This document shows, piece after piece, positions 7,275-15,863 of a DNA stretch of 62,693 bases; position 1 is the first letter of the stretch; the number at the start of each line of letters is the position of its first letter. This DNA is from Prolixibacteraceae bacterium (GTDB taxonomy: Bacteria; Bacteroidota; Bacteroidia; Bacteroidales; Prolixibacteraceae): assembly GCA_023228025.1 (NCBI GenBank), contig JALOCD010000006.1, positions 1 to 62,693 on the forward strand, read 5' to 3'. Both the position numbers and the translations under genes were made by a program. Under the pieces are notes generated by a model that was given only the letters and a program-made list of their open reading frames with translations, did not search any database and was not told the origin of the DNA.

Positions 7275-10269
7275 TTGTCAGTTGTTGGTAGATTATTCGT
7301 TGAATTTCGGTGCGCACATTCAGTTCGCTGATCTTGTTGTTCTCCCTGGTCGGAAAGACCCTGTTCGACAAGAAGATATAGACCAAACCATAGTCTGGAT
7401 CGATCCAGATAAAAGTACCTGTATAACCTGAGTGACCAAAACTTTCAGGCGAAGCAGCTTTAATAGGATAAGCATCTTTTTCAATAAGTTGACCATTATT
7501 CAGCGAAGGTTTGTCGAATCCTAGCCCTCGCCGGTTCTTGTTTTGTGGAAATTGAACCCTTGAAAACTCCTTCATGGTACTCTCTTTCAGGTATTGTCTA
7601 CCCCCATAGTTGCCCATTTGCAGGTACATTTGATAGAGTTTAGCCAAATCGTTTGCTGTGGCAAATAGTCCGGCATTGCCTGAGATTCCTCCCAGAACAG
7701 CTGCAGATTCGTCGTGTACCGTTCCAAGCAACTGCTGTTTGCGGTAGTAGTTGTCATTTTCGGTCGGAATAATCTCATCGTCCTTGAACTTTAACATCGG
7801 ATTGTAGGTAATCCTGTAGGCTCCCAAAGGCTTGTAAAAATTGTTGTCCAATTCTTCTACAAATGGTTTACCTGAAATGCCGGAGGTGATTTTGGGCGTC
7901 AGCACGAATGGAAGGTCGCTGTACACGTATTTTCCCCTATTTTTTAGGACGGATTTCCGAATTGTTTTGTAAACTGTTTCAGGGAAACGGTTGTCGAGAT
8001 ACATTCCCCTGGCCACCTGTAATCCATGAAACTGGTCGGATTCGAAAGCATACCATTTGGGTGAAAGTTTACTTCCTTTCAGGCTTTTTTTCCAAAATGG
8101 GACGAATGGGGTCAGCCCGGATTGGTGTGAAAGCAGTTCTCTAACGGTAATGTTCGATTTGTTGGAGCGGTGGAAAATCCGGTTTTTCCATTCGGGATAG
8201 TAGGTCGATACATATTCGTCTGGATTGACCTTCCCTTCATCATAAAGCTTCAGCCAGGCAGGCAATCCGCCTGTGATCTTGGTCACGGAGGCGAGATCGT
8301 ACAAATCATCTTCCTTTTCGGGGATCATTTTATCGAAAGTATGGAAGCCGTAGGCTTTTCGGAAGATGATCTTTCCATCCTTCGCCACAAGCACATTGCA
8401 GCCAGGAAAAGCCTTCCGATCAAGAGCCTGAGCAACGATAGAGTCTATCTTGCAGTTAATTTGTGTTGATTGGATGCCTACTTCCTCCGGGATGGTATAT
8501 TTTAAACGGATAGGGTTCTTGATTTCCACTCCGTCTCCAACCTTGAACTTCCCGGTTACGGAGACAGGAAGTTTCCCTTTGGCAGCGATACCTCCAAATA
8601 TCAGTTGGGCAGAAAGTTCCTGGGCCAGCGAATCGTTCTGATAGGCTACCAGGAGAGCGTCCGGAGACAAACCGGGATTAATTTCACCCAGTCCGTATGG
8701 ACTGGCAAACAATACAGCAATGGTTTTAGGTTTTGATGAGAGAAAGGCAAAAAGTGAATCGAGCTGATTGTTTACGCCATAGGGCCTCACCGGTTTCTCT
8801 TTTTGCAGGATGCCAACCTGAAGCGACTGGCGCAGTTTGCTTTCGTACATCGAGTGAATACCGGCCACTACCAGGTCATACCCGCTCAATTTCTTTTGTA
8901 CTTCAACCCTTTCGGCATCCGAAAAGTTCTGCTTCAATTGGAAATGATCCACTTTGGTGTACTTTGCAAGCATCTTTTGGAAAGGCGTTACATTTTTACT
9001 ACCAATTGACAAAGCGGCAATTTTGGTGTCTTCCAGGTGACCGATGGGAATAATTTCATTCTTGTTTGTAAGCAGGGTCAGCGAGGATTCAATGATTTTT
9101 CGTTTGGTCAGCTCTGCCATTGGTGTGTTGAGGTCGCGAACCAAATTGGCCGTCTCCACTTTATCCAGGTGGTTCAAACCGCACCATAATTTTGCTGCCA
9201 ATACTTTCCGGCATTTCAGGTTGAGCTCCTCCTGCGAAAGCTCTTTTGTTTTCAACGCGGCCAAAATAGAATTCACCGCCAGCTCAGGATCTTCGGGATA
9301 TTCGACAACATCGTTCCCTGCTTTCAGGGCAAGCACTTCAAGCCTTCCGGGATTTTCATATGCTCTCACTCCCCTCATGTTCATGGCATCGGTAATTGCC
9401 AATCCTTTGTATTTCAACTCTTTGTTCAAAATCTGATCGATGATTTTCGGGGATAAGCTGGAAGGCATACCTTTTGTACTATCAAGCGCTGGTACATTCA
9501 AATGGGCGGTCATGATGCAGCCGATCCCGGCTTTGGAGAGCTGCCTGAAGGGATACAATTCGAGCGAGTCGATCCGTTCCTTTGAATAGGGGAGCAGTGG
9601 GAGCATCAAATGGGAGTCGGATTGGGTATCGCCGTGCCCGGGATAGTGTTTGGCCGTTGCCATGTTTCCGTTTTCCTGCAAGGCCTGCATGGCCGCTATG
9701 CTGAAATCGGTAACCATTTTACGTGATTCACCAAATGAGCGCATGCCGATAATCGGATTCATTGGTTCCGTGTTAATGTCGCAGGTGGGTCCCAGTGCAA
9801 TGTTGATACCTATTCTTTTCATTTGACGGGCCATCTCCAAGGCTGCCTCATGAACCAGTGAGATGTCGCCGGTAGCCCCAAGCGCCATATTATACGGAAG
9901 CGCCATAATCCCGGGCAACCGCATTCCGATTCCCCATTCTGCATCCATCACCGACAGGAGTGGGGTCGTTGAGATGGATTGATAGAAGTTGGTCAGGCTG
10001 GCTTGCGTTACCGGTTCGCCTTCGAAAAAGACGATCCCGCCAAAGCCATACTTTTTAATCAGTTCAGCATCTTTGAACTGTTTCGAAAGATTTTTTTTTG
10101 CGGTTACATCGATCCATACCAATTGGCCAACCCGTTGCTCCGGCGTCAGTGAATTAAAAACCGAATCGACCCAGGGATGGTGCAGTAGTTTTTCCAGGTC
10201 GACCTGTGCATAGGAGAAATGCCCCCACAAGATTATCGCAAAGAATATCAATGATTTTTTCATTTTCAT
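7267..10269 (-). CDS. Exported beta-N-acetylglucosaminidase (GH3, NagZ) fused to AmiE-like serine hydrolase
   Basis: This 1000-residue fusion has a signal peptide (MKMKKSLIFFAIILWG...FSYAQ). The GH3 part (about residues 25-580) carries the NagZ signature KHYPGHGDTQSDSH near residue 208 and the nucleophile Asp in GLAITDAMNM (about D294). The C-terminal part (about 600-1000) is a beta-lactamase-fold hydrolase with SVTK (S661/K664), YSD (about 783) and HSG motifs. In Bacillus the separate NagZ (YbbD) and AmiE (YbbE) remove GlcNAc and then the peptide from muropeptides; here both are in one exported chain. The frame runs upstream to a GTG at 10338 through repeat DNA, but the ATG at 10269 begins a clean signal peptide. 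The AmpG-like permease gene is upstream. Confidence 0.92.
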   Translation of the reverse strand: MKMKKSLIFFAIILWGHFSYAQVDLEKLLHHPWVDSVFNSLTPEQRVGQLVWIDVTAKKNLSKQFKDAELIKKYGFGGIVFFEGEPVTQASLTNFYQSISTTPLLSVMDAEWGIGMRLPGIMALPYNMALGATGDISLVHEAALEMARQMKRIGINIALGPTCDINTEPMNPIIGMRSFGESRKMVTDFSIAAMQALQENGNMATAKHYPGHGDTQSDSHLMLPLLPYSKERIDSLELYPFRQLSKAGIGCIMTAHLNVPALDSTKGMPSSLSPKIIDQILNKELKYKGLAITDAMNMRGVRAYENPGRLEVLALKAGNDVVEYPEDPELAVNSILAALKTKELSQEELNLKCRKVLAAKLWCGLNHLDKVETANLVRDLNTPMAELTKRKIIESSLTLLTNKNEIIPIGHLEDTKIAALSIGSKNVTPFQKMLAKYTKVDHFQLKQNFSDAERVEVQKKLSGYDLVVAGIHSMYESKLRQSLQVGILQKEKPVRPYGVNNQLDSLFAFLSSKPKTIAVLFASPYGLGEINPGLSPDALLVAYQNDSLAQELSAQLIFGGIAAKGKLPVSVTGKFKVGDGVEIKNPIRLKYTIPEEVGIQSTQINCKIDSIVAQALDRKAFPGCNVLVAKDGKIIFRKAYGFHTFDKMIPEKEDDLYDLASVTKITGGLPAWLKLYDEGKVNPDEYVSTYYPEWKNRIFHRSNKSNITVRELLSHQSGLTPFVPFWKKSLKGSKLSPKWYAFESDQFHGLQVARGMYLDNRFPETVYKTIRKSVLKNRGKYVYSDLPFVLTPKITSGISGKPFVEELDNNFYKPLGAYRITYNPMLKFKDDEIIPTENDNYYRKQQLLGTVHDESAAVLGGISGNAGLFATANDLAKLYQMYLQMGNYGGRQYLKESTMKEFSRVQFPQNKNRRGLGFDKPSLNNGQLIEKDAYPIKAASPESFGHSGYTGTFIWIDPDYGLVYIFLSNRVFPTRENNKISELNVRTEIQRIIYQQLTKK

Positions 10270-10314
10270 ATTTTCACATTTCCCAATTTTCACATTTTCA
10301 TTTATTTCCACCTT

Positions 10315-10362
10315 CCGTCCGACACGATCCAATCTCACTTTTCAACATTTTCCCGCGGACGG
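10315..10362 (-). repeat. 48-nt CCGTCCG...CGGACGG element, copy 2
   Basis: On the minus strand it starts CCGTCCGCGGG, contains TTGAAAAGTGAGATT, and ends TCGGACGGAAGG. It lies 45 nt before the NagZ/AmiE start. It aligns with the copies at 5672-5719 and 15794-15842 with almost no gaps. Confidence 0.55.
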
Positions 10363-10687
10363 TGGTTGATCGTCATTCACCAACCCGGGGTGTCGCTCCT
10401 TCGTCGCTTTACCCCGGGCTACAAGATTGGTCGTCCCTGACGGGACTACCAAACCCCGGGTTTTATCTGTTCCTTTTCACCCCTTCGGCTACGGTCAGGG
10501 ACCAGTGCTCTATATAATTTTTACAATTTCCCTTTGACCCTTCGACAAGCTTCTAAGCAACCGATCAATTTTCTGCATCTTCCCCCTTCGACAAGCTCAG
10601 GGACCGGCATTTGGCTGTAATTTACCTCTACCCTTCGACAAGCTCAGGGAGCTAATGATTTTCTCATTTTCACATCTTCACATTTTC
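10363..10687. repeat. Intergenic repeat mosaic between permease and NagZ/AmiE genes
   Basis: No gene is seen here. The stretch carries several CCCGGG-cored inverted repeats (10380-10465). It then has three copies of CCCTTCGACAAGC..., two of them continuing TCAGGGA (10538-10551, 10584-10602, 10631-10649), and a run of TTTTCACATTTTC-like units (10661-10700). The same modules recur at 15864-16480 and 23938-24062, so this is repeat DNA rather than a decayed gene. Confidence 0.6.
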
Positions 10688-12553
10688 TCATTTTCCAATT
10701 TCCTTCGCTTTCTTTCCAAACTCCGGCTTAACATTCAGAAATAGGACCGGAATCATGCCCGGGATCATACACAGCATCACCCAAACAAAGAAATTTTTGT
10801 ATCCGATAATATCCTGCAGCCAGCCTGAGAACATACCCGGTAGCATCATGCCGAGGGCCATGAAGCCGGTAGCTATGGCGAAATGAGCGGTTTTGTTCTC
10901 TCCTTCAGAAATATAGATCATGTACAGCATGTAGGCGGTAAAACCAAAACCGTAGCTGAACTGTTCGATGGCAGCACATAAACTGATGACAAAATAGTTG
11001 GATGGTTGTGCATAGGCCATGTAAACATAAGCGAGGTGGGGAATGTTAATGGCCAGTACCATCCACCACAACCAGTACCTGAAGCCCTTGCGGGAGGCGG
11101 CTAATCCACCTAGAATGCCACCGGCAGTTAGGGCAAGTATCCCGAAGGTGCCATAGATGAGGCCTACCTCTCCTGTGGTAAGTCCAAGGCCGCCCAGTTG
11201 CCTGGAATCGAGCATGAACGGGGAGGCCATTTTGATCAACTGAGCCTCTCCCAGACGGTAGAACATCAAAAAGGAGAGGATGACCCAAATCTCTTTCCGC
11301 CTGAAGAAGGAGGCAAATGTTTTGAAGAAAGCGCCTAAAATGCTCTCTTCGCCCTTTATTACCTTCCCGTCAGTAAGCGGGTAGGGCAGAATAAAGCGGT
11401 GGTAAAACGAAAAGATGACAAAAAGGATTGCCAAGATGATGAAGGTAATACTCCAGGCCAAGTGAATATTGCCGGAGGTTCCTTTAAAACTGGCATCCGT
11501 CGGTGAATTAAGTTTGGGATCCGCCTGAAAGAGCAGATAGGCCGGTTGTTCCCAGTTTTCCAGGTTGAAGGCGAGTCGTTCACCTTCCAAAAGTTTCAGG
11601 CTGTTGTCGCCAGTCGTCAATTTGAAATTCAGGATCATCTCTTTTCCTGCTTCCGGTTTGCCATTCAGCTTGATGGCTACTACTGCGACATTTCCCGACA
11701 AAACTTCACCCGATTGGACTCCTTTTGATTTCTGGAAATGTTTTTGCAGGAAAAGTTTTAGTGGAGTGGAAATATAATCCGACCAAACAGAGGATTCGTC
11801 GGCTTTGCCCAAAGAGGTCATCTGCTTTCCAATGCCAACAAAGCCCAGTGAAAGGTTATGGGTTGAAACTATTTTGCGTATGGAATCCATCTGCCGAAAT
11901 GGAATATTTTGTGTTGAAAGGCTTGCTATACCCGGGAAAACTGAAAAGGTTGCGTTGCCGGATTGTGATGCAGCATCCTTATTTATCTGTGGAAGTTCGA
12001 TTGTATTGGCGTAACCCGGACTGGCCTGCACCTTTATTTCTACCGGTGGCAAACCGGTGGCTGTCTCAAAATATCCGGCCAGAATGATGAGCAGCCCTTG
12101 CCCGGTGATCATGGCAATACGGTAGAAGGTGCTTCGAATCCCGACAAAATAGGCCTGCTGGTGCTCATTCAATCCAAGCATGTAGAATCCATCAGCCGAG
12201 ATGTCGTGGGTGGCCGAGCTGAATGCAAGCAGCCAGAGAAAAATGAGGGTGATTTTGAAGTATCCCGGCAGGGGAATGGCCAGTGCAACACCACCCAAGG
12301 CGGCTCCGATGATCAGTTGCATGATGATGATCCACCAGCGCTTCGTTTTAAAAAGGTCAACTACCGGGCTCCACAGAGGCTTGATGACCCAGGGGAGGTA
12401 GAGCCAGCTGGTATAGAGCGCAATATCCGTATTGGAGATCCCAAATCGTTTAAACATGATCACGGCAACCGTCATGGCCACCACATACGGAATCCCTTCA
12501 GCGAAATAAAGCGTTGGGATCCAGGCCCATGGATTGCGGGTAGTTGGTTTCAT
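10688..12553 (-). CDS. AmpG-type MFS permease with large extra extracytoplasmic domain
   Basis: This is a 621-residue major facilitator protein that starts MKPTTRNPWAWIPTLYFAEG, typical of AmpG-like (PAT family) permeases importing muropeptides or their sugars. Membrane segments cover about residues 12-165 and again from about 365 to 610. Between them lies an insert of roughly 190 mostly hydrophilic residues (about 170-360), which makes the protein far longer than the roughly 490 residues of E. coli AmpG. The neighbours process muropeptides outside the cytosol, so it may carry disaccharides, MurNAc or peptides rather than intact anhydromuropeptides; the cargo is inferred. The final residues lie beside repeat DNA. 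Confidence 0.82.
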   Translation of the reverse strand: MKPTTRNPWAWIPTLYFAEGIPYVVAMTVAVIMFKRFGISNTDIALYTSWLYLPWVIKPLWSPVVDLFKTKRWWIIIMQLIIGAALGGVALAIPLPGYFKITLIFLWLLAFSSATHDISADGFYMLGLNEHQQAYFVGIRSTFYRIAMITGQGLLIILAGYFETATGLPPVEIKVQASPGYANTIELPQINKDAASQSGNATFSVFPGIASLSTQNIPFRQMDSIRKIVSTHNLSLGFVGIGKQMTSLGKADESSVWSDYISTPLKLFLQKHFQKSKGVQSGEVLSGNVAVVAIKLNGKPEAGKEMILNFKLTTGDNSLKLLEGERLAFNLENWEQPAYLLFQADPKLNSPTDASFKGTSGNIHLAWSITFIILAILFVIFSFYHRFILPYPLTDGKVIKGEESILGAFFKTFASFFRRKEIWVILSFLMFYRLGEAQLIKMASPFMLDSRQLGGLGLTTGEVGLIYGTFGILALTAGGILGGLAASRKGFRYWLWWMVLAINIPHLAYVYMAYAQPSNYFVISLCAAIEQFSYGFGFTAYMLYMIYISEGENKTAHFAIATGFMALGMMLPGMFSGWLQDIIGYKNFFVWVMLCMIPGMIPVLFLNVKPEFGKKAKEIGK

Positions 12554-12829
12554 ATAGTTTGTTTTAATCGAATCAAAATTTGGATATGAGTTATAAGTTA
12601 TGAGTTATGAGTTATGAAGGAAGGTGAATACTGAGCATTTTAATCAGAATTTGCGATAATAAAAAAAGCATTTCATTGGTAAAGCATTTGAAAATAAACC
12701 AAATCTTATAACTCATAGCTTATATCGGTTTGCGACTACACGCAGACAGGGTTATTAAAGTTAATTTTTTTTTTGACTGGCAAGATTGCCTTGGTTGCGG
12801 GTAGTTGTTGTTAGTAGTAATATGGTTAT
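12554..12829. other. AT-rich intergenic stretch with inverted and direct repeats
   Basis: No ORF is credible here. It holds one arm of a 33-nt inverted repeat (12583-12615) whose partner is at 13421-13453, and a partial copy near 12705-12726 (TTATAACTCATAGCTTATATC). The whole stretch is AT-rich, like the small gene that follows. Confidence 0.45.
12583..12615. repeat. Left arm of 33-nt inverted repeat flanking AT-rich gene
   Basis: The reverse complement of this arm matches 13421-13453 at 32 of 33 positions. It is built of GAGTTATGA-type units. The pair encloses only the AT-rich gene 12830-13330 and its flanks. Confidence 0.6.
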
Positions 12830-13330
12830 TCATTTTTTAATCTTATTTATACTGTCACATATTTCTTTTGGCCAACATTCTAAGCATGGTTGCTTTATTG
12901 TTTTGTAATTCTTTGATTTTGCTTCAGAAACCATTAAATATTCGTTTTCCAATACTGTTTTCCCATCAATTAGCGTAAAAGACCATTTTGTAATTCTTTT
13001 TTCAATATCGATAAATATTACTTTCACTGTAGTCTCCTGAGGTCGGCCAAATATGGAATATATTATATTTATATTCAATTCTTTATCTGATATATAGGTT
13101 GTATTATTTATCTTAAAGATTGCATCTTCATTCCCATATTTCATGGTCATCTCCCTTTTTTCAGGATCAATAATAATTTGTGGAATCTCAGCATCGCAAC
13201 GTTCAAATAGAACTAATTTACCATTTTTATTAGTTAGATTAAACCAATGATTTTCAATTTTATGGTTTTCATTTTGAGCTATTGCAAAAATTGAAACAAA
13301 AAGCATTACTAATATTAATTGGACTTTCAT
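12830..13330 (-). CDS. Small secreted protein of unknown function, AT-rich
   Basis: This is a 166-residue protein with a clear signal peptide (MKVQLILVMLFVSIFAIAQ) and no domain I recognise. The mature part is polar, with three Cys near residues 43, 152 and 155 (ERCDAE, PCLECW), the last two as CLEC. The start is set at the ATG at 13330; the frame extends upstream only through tandem repeat DNA. Base composition is visibly more AT-rich than the neighbouring genes, and the gene is enclosed by inverted repeats. It interrupts a run of peptidoglycan genes, so it looks like a later insertion rather than part of the pathway. Confidence 0.6.
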   Translation of the reverse strand: MKVQLILVMLFVSIFAIAQNENHKIENHWFNLTNKNGKLVLFERCDAEIPQIIIDPEKREMTMKYGNEDAIFKINNTTYISDKELNINIIYSIFGRPQETTVKVIFIDIEKRITKWSFTLIDGKTVLENEYLMVSEAKSKNYKTIKQPCLECWPKEICDSINKIKK

Positions 13331-13351
13331 AGGAATGTTTTTTATTACCGC

Positions 13352-13453
13352 TAACTCATATCTCATAACTCATATCTCATAACTCATATCTCATAACTCA
13401 TATCTCATAACTCATATCTCATAACTCATATCTCATAACTTATAACTCATATC
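13352..13453. repeat. Tandem 14-bp repeats (TAACTCATATCTCA) with inverted-repeat arm
   Basis: Six 14-bp units of TAACTCATATCTCA run from 13352 to 13435, followed by a variant unit. The last 33 bases (13421-13453) are the right arm of the inverted repeat whose left arm is at 12583-12615. The TGA stop of the SpoIID-domain gene (13447-13449) lies inside the array. Confidence 0.85.
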
Positions 13454-14790
13454 TCTTTGTTGTAAGCTCTTCTAAGTTCCGCTCCCACAAAATAGTGTTT
13501 CAGAATTGCCTCATGCGAATATCCTTTCTCTCCCATCATGGCCGCGCCGATCTGACAGAGTCCGACCCCGTGACCCCAACCGGCTCCGGTCAACACAAAT
13601 TGGGCAGGTATTCCATCGGAAATATCGTTGCGATCCACCACAAATGCGGAACTGTAAAGATGCGAATTGGAGAGAATCTTCCTGATCTGCAACTCTTTTC
13701 CATAAACCATCGTCTTTAAAGTGCCAACAATTTCCAGTTTGATTATCCTGCCGGAATGTCCTCTCTGGATGGGATTGAGAGAAATTATATTTCCAAAATC
13801 GATTCCCGTTTTTCGTTTTATCAATTCAGCGATTTCCGATTGGGTATATGAAACTTTCCATCTGTAAAAATCGACCGTCTCCTGGTCATAATCGTTCAGG
13901 ACCTGGGAAAGCACCTTGTGGTCCGTTGTATTGCAAAAGGCGGCCGGGGAGGAACGAATCCAGGCTTTTGCAGAGAACTCTTCTGTTAGTTTCATTCCTA
14001 TATCGCTCACCTTTTCGTTGTAATCATACAGCGTTTGCAGATACGGGTGTTCGATAGGTTCCCATACCTGCTCGAAGGTTTCGGTGACTCCCCCGCAGCT
14101 TTTGGAGAATCGTGCATCGCAAACCTGCCCGCCCGACATCAGCACCAAACCGGCGGTTTCGGACACGGCTTTCTCAACCAGCGGACTGGTTTGCCTTGTT
14201 ATTCCCTGGTATCGCTGGCAATGGTCGTCGGCGCAAACATCAAAAAGCGCATGATCTTCCCGGTCCCACCAGCGAATATATTCATCATCAGTCTCGAAGA
14301 TGGTCTGGTATTTTTCGCGGGCTTGTCTCAGCTCTTTACCTTTCACCACCTGCGCAATCAACCACGAACGTGAAGTGATGGCATGTGCTTTCAGCAGTTC
14401 CATACTGCTTGTTGCGCTCATTTCTGAAGAGATGACGCTGATAAGGTAATCTTCCAATGGTAAAATGTTGATCGCAACTAACTTGTTGTTTTCAGTCAGA
14501 AATTGAAGGGCTCCCTTAAAGAGTTGATTTTCTTTTCGCTCCCAGTGAAATTGTATACCGATGGTCACATCTTTCAATTCGAAGGAGCCATTTTTCTTGT
14601 CCAGCGGTTCAAATAGAAGCTCATCAGTTTGCACTGGAAGGTCGTTTAGCAGGATTTGACTATTCTCAAGTCGTACGGTCTGATTTCCGAAATAGGTTAT
14701 GCCTTTCGCGGAAGAAGAATATTCTCCATTGAAGCAGAGCGCTATTTCAACCTCCGACATGATCCCAATCTTCAATTTTGGTTGTTCCAT
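13447..14790 (-). CDS. SpoIID-domain protein without export signal
   Basis: This is a 447-residue protein with the SpoIID/LytB fold, from PLEDYLISVISSEMSATSS (Glu123 aligns with the catalytic Glu of SpoIID) to the C-terminal GAGWGHGVGLCQIGAAMM. SpoIID enzymes cleave glycan strands stripped of stem peptides and act outside the cytosol. This protein has no signal peptide or membrane segment: it begins MEQPKLKIGIMSEVEIAL. I use the ATG at 14790; a TTG at 14802 would add only four polar residues. It begins 8 nt after the stop of the DUF4922 gene, so the two are surely co-transcribed. The roughly 100 N-terminal residues before the SpoIID core have no assignment by me. Cytosolic action on imported glycans is an inference. 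Confidence 0.82.
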   Translation of the reverse strand: MEQPKLKIGIMSEVEIALCFNGEYSSSAKGITYFGNQTVRLENSQILLNDLPVQTDELLFEPLDKKNGSFELKDVTIGIQFHWERKENQLFKGALQFLTENNKLVAINILPLEDYLISVISSEMSATSSMELLKAHAITSRSWLIAQVVKGKELRQAREKYQTIFETDDEYIRWWDREDHALFDVCADDHCQRYQGITRQTSPLVEKAVSETAGLVLMSGGQVCDARFSKSCGGVTETFEQVWEPIEHPYLQTLYDYNEKVSDIGMKLTEEFSAKAWIRSSPAAFCNTTDHKVLSQVLNDYDQETVDFYRWKVSYTQSEIAELIKRKTGIDFGNIISLNPIQRGHSGRIIKLEIVGTLKTMVYGKELQIRKILSNSHLYSSAFVVDRNDISDGIPAQFVLTGAGWGHGVGLCQIGAAMMGEKGYSHEAILKHYFVGAELRRAYNKEI

Positions 14791-14798
14791 TCTGAAAT

Positions 14799-15758
14799 TC
14801 AATTAATATTTTTAACCGTGTCCTTCAACTTTTGAAATGCATCTTCATCCAAACTAACCTGATCAAATATATCTGCAATATCTTCTGCTGTGATCTTATC
14901 AAAATCCTCACGGCGAGGGGTGATAAATACTCCGCCAAAATCGACGGAAGCCGGACTGATCAATAGCTGATCTTTTCCTTCAGAAAAATACTGGGCCGGA
15001 CGGTGCAACTTTCTCGGGAACAAATGAAGGATCCATTTCCCATCTGTAAATGTACAAAGCAGGTTGACCATTGGTTCTACTTTCTCGGGTTGAATTTCCC
15101 CTAACCGGGAAAGGATCCTCTCCAGCAATTGAACCCCGTGCTCCTGCGATCCGGTTTCGATCGAAATCATCTTTCGCAGATAATAGTCAAATGCCCATGC
15201 CGTGGTTGATCCTGAATTGAAGAGGATGGCATTAGAATCTTTTTTAAGCGATGAACATTCTGATTCTACGGGTAGAAATCCGGTTTCACCAGCCTGGAAG
15301 TGAAGGTGGTCAGGTGCAGAAGCGCCGCACTCAGGTCCATTGTAAAACAACTGGAAACCCTCCATCCGCCGGGAGATGGAGAACATGGCTTCCAGATTTC
15401 CGTCCAGACGCTGAGGGATATGGTGGATGGAAGGAATGGTGAAATGGGTTTTAAATATGGGGAATGGATTGACCAGAAGGAGAAAATCGTGGAGCAAATT
15501 CATGCTGTTTTGAGCCTCCGGCCGATTTTCGGAACAGAGGAAGCACTTTCGGGCGGCAATCGAGTCCTGGTCCACTTTGGCAGCGGAGGATCGCATGCGT
15601 TCGGGATTGAATTGGACTTTGATGACAAAACCATCGAAGAGAAAGAGTTTCTCTTCCACAGAATCCAATCCACGGTAGTTATCGGCCGATAGCTTCCAGG
15701 TATGGTTTTGGTCCGTTAGAAAATTCCTGAACCGATCGCTATTTTGATTTGCCATCAT
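14799..15758 (-). CDS. DUF4922 protein, HIT-superfamily nucleotidyl-transferase/phosphorylase-like
   Basis: This is a 319-residue cytosolic protein of the DUF4922 family. Its layout resembles Ap4A phosphorylase and GalT-like members of the HIT superfamily: CFLC (C72/C75), VNPFPIFKTHFTIPS..HHIPQ around residues 96-116, and GASAPDHLHFQ with H151-x-H153-x-Q155, the HIT catalytic triad pattern. In that superfamily the second His carries the nucleotide. A nucleotidyl-sugar or dinucleotide phosphorylase reaction is therefore plausible; the substrate is unknown. It lies between the GT2 gene and the SpoIID-domain gene, 8 nt from the latter. The start is one of two adjacent ATGs, after a 48-nt repeat element and 0.7 kb of repeats. 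Confidence 0.8.
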   Translation of the reverse strand: MMANQNSDRFRNFLTDQNHTWKLSADNYRGLDSVEEKLFLFDGFVIKVQFNPERMRSSAAKVDQDSIAARKCFLCSENRPEAQNSMNLLHDFLLLVNPFPIFKTHFTIPSIHHIPQRLDGNLEAMFSISRRMEGFQLFYNGPECGASAPDHLHFQAGETGFLPVESECSSLKKDSNAILFNSGSTTAWAFDYYLRKMISIETGSQEHGVQLLERILSRLGEIQPEKVEPMVNLLCTFTDGKWILHLFPRKLHRPAQYFSEGKDQLLISPASVDFGGVFITPRREDFDKITAEDIADIFDQVSLDEDAFQKLKDTVKNIN

Positions 15759-15793
15759 AGTTAAAATACTCTTTTTTCAAAATTTGTTCTTTT

Positions 15794-15842
15794 CCGTCCG
15801 AGATCGAACGAATCTCTTTTTTCATCCAGCTACCGCGGACGG
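15794..15842 (-). repeat. 49-nt CCGTCCG...CGGACGG element, copy 3
   Basis: On the minus strand it starts CCGTCCGCGGTAG, contains ATGAAAAAAGAGATTCG, and ends TCTCGGACGGAAAA, 35 nt before the DUF4922 start. The inner GAGA and TCTC segments can pair inside the outer 7-bp stem. It aligns with the copies at 5672-5719 and 10315-10362. Confidence 0.55.
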
Positions 15843-15863
15843 CTTTTTTTCTTCATTCCCTTA

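Noticed and set aside
10269..10338. Upstream GTG start for the NagZ/AmiE gene
   Set aside because: It would place 23 polar residues from repeat DNA before the signal peptide; the ATG at 10269 is better.
10206..10517. 103-codon plus-strand frame over the NagZ/AmiE start and repeats
   Set aside because: It covers the signal peptide region of a well-supported gene and intergenic repeat DNA; composition follows the repeats.
13352..13453. CRISPR-like regular repeats
   Set aside because: The units are 14 bp in direct contact with no spacers, and no cas genes are near.
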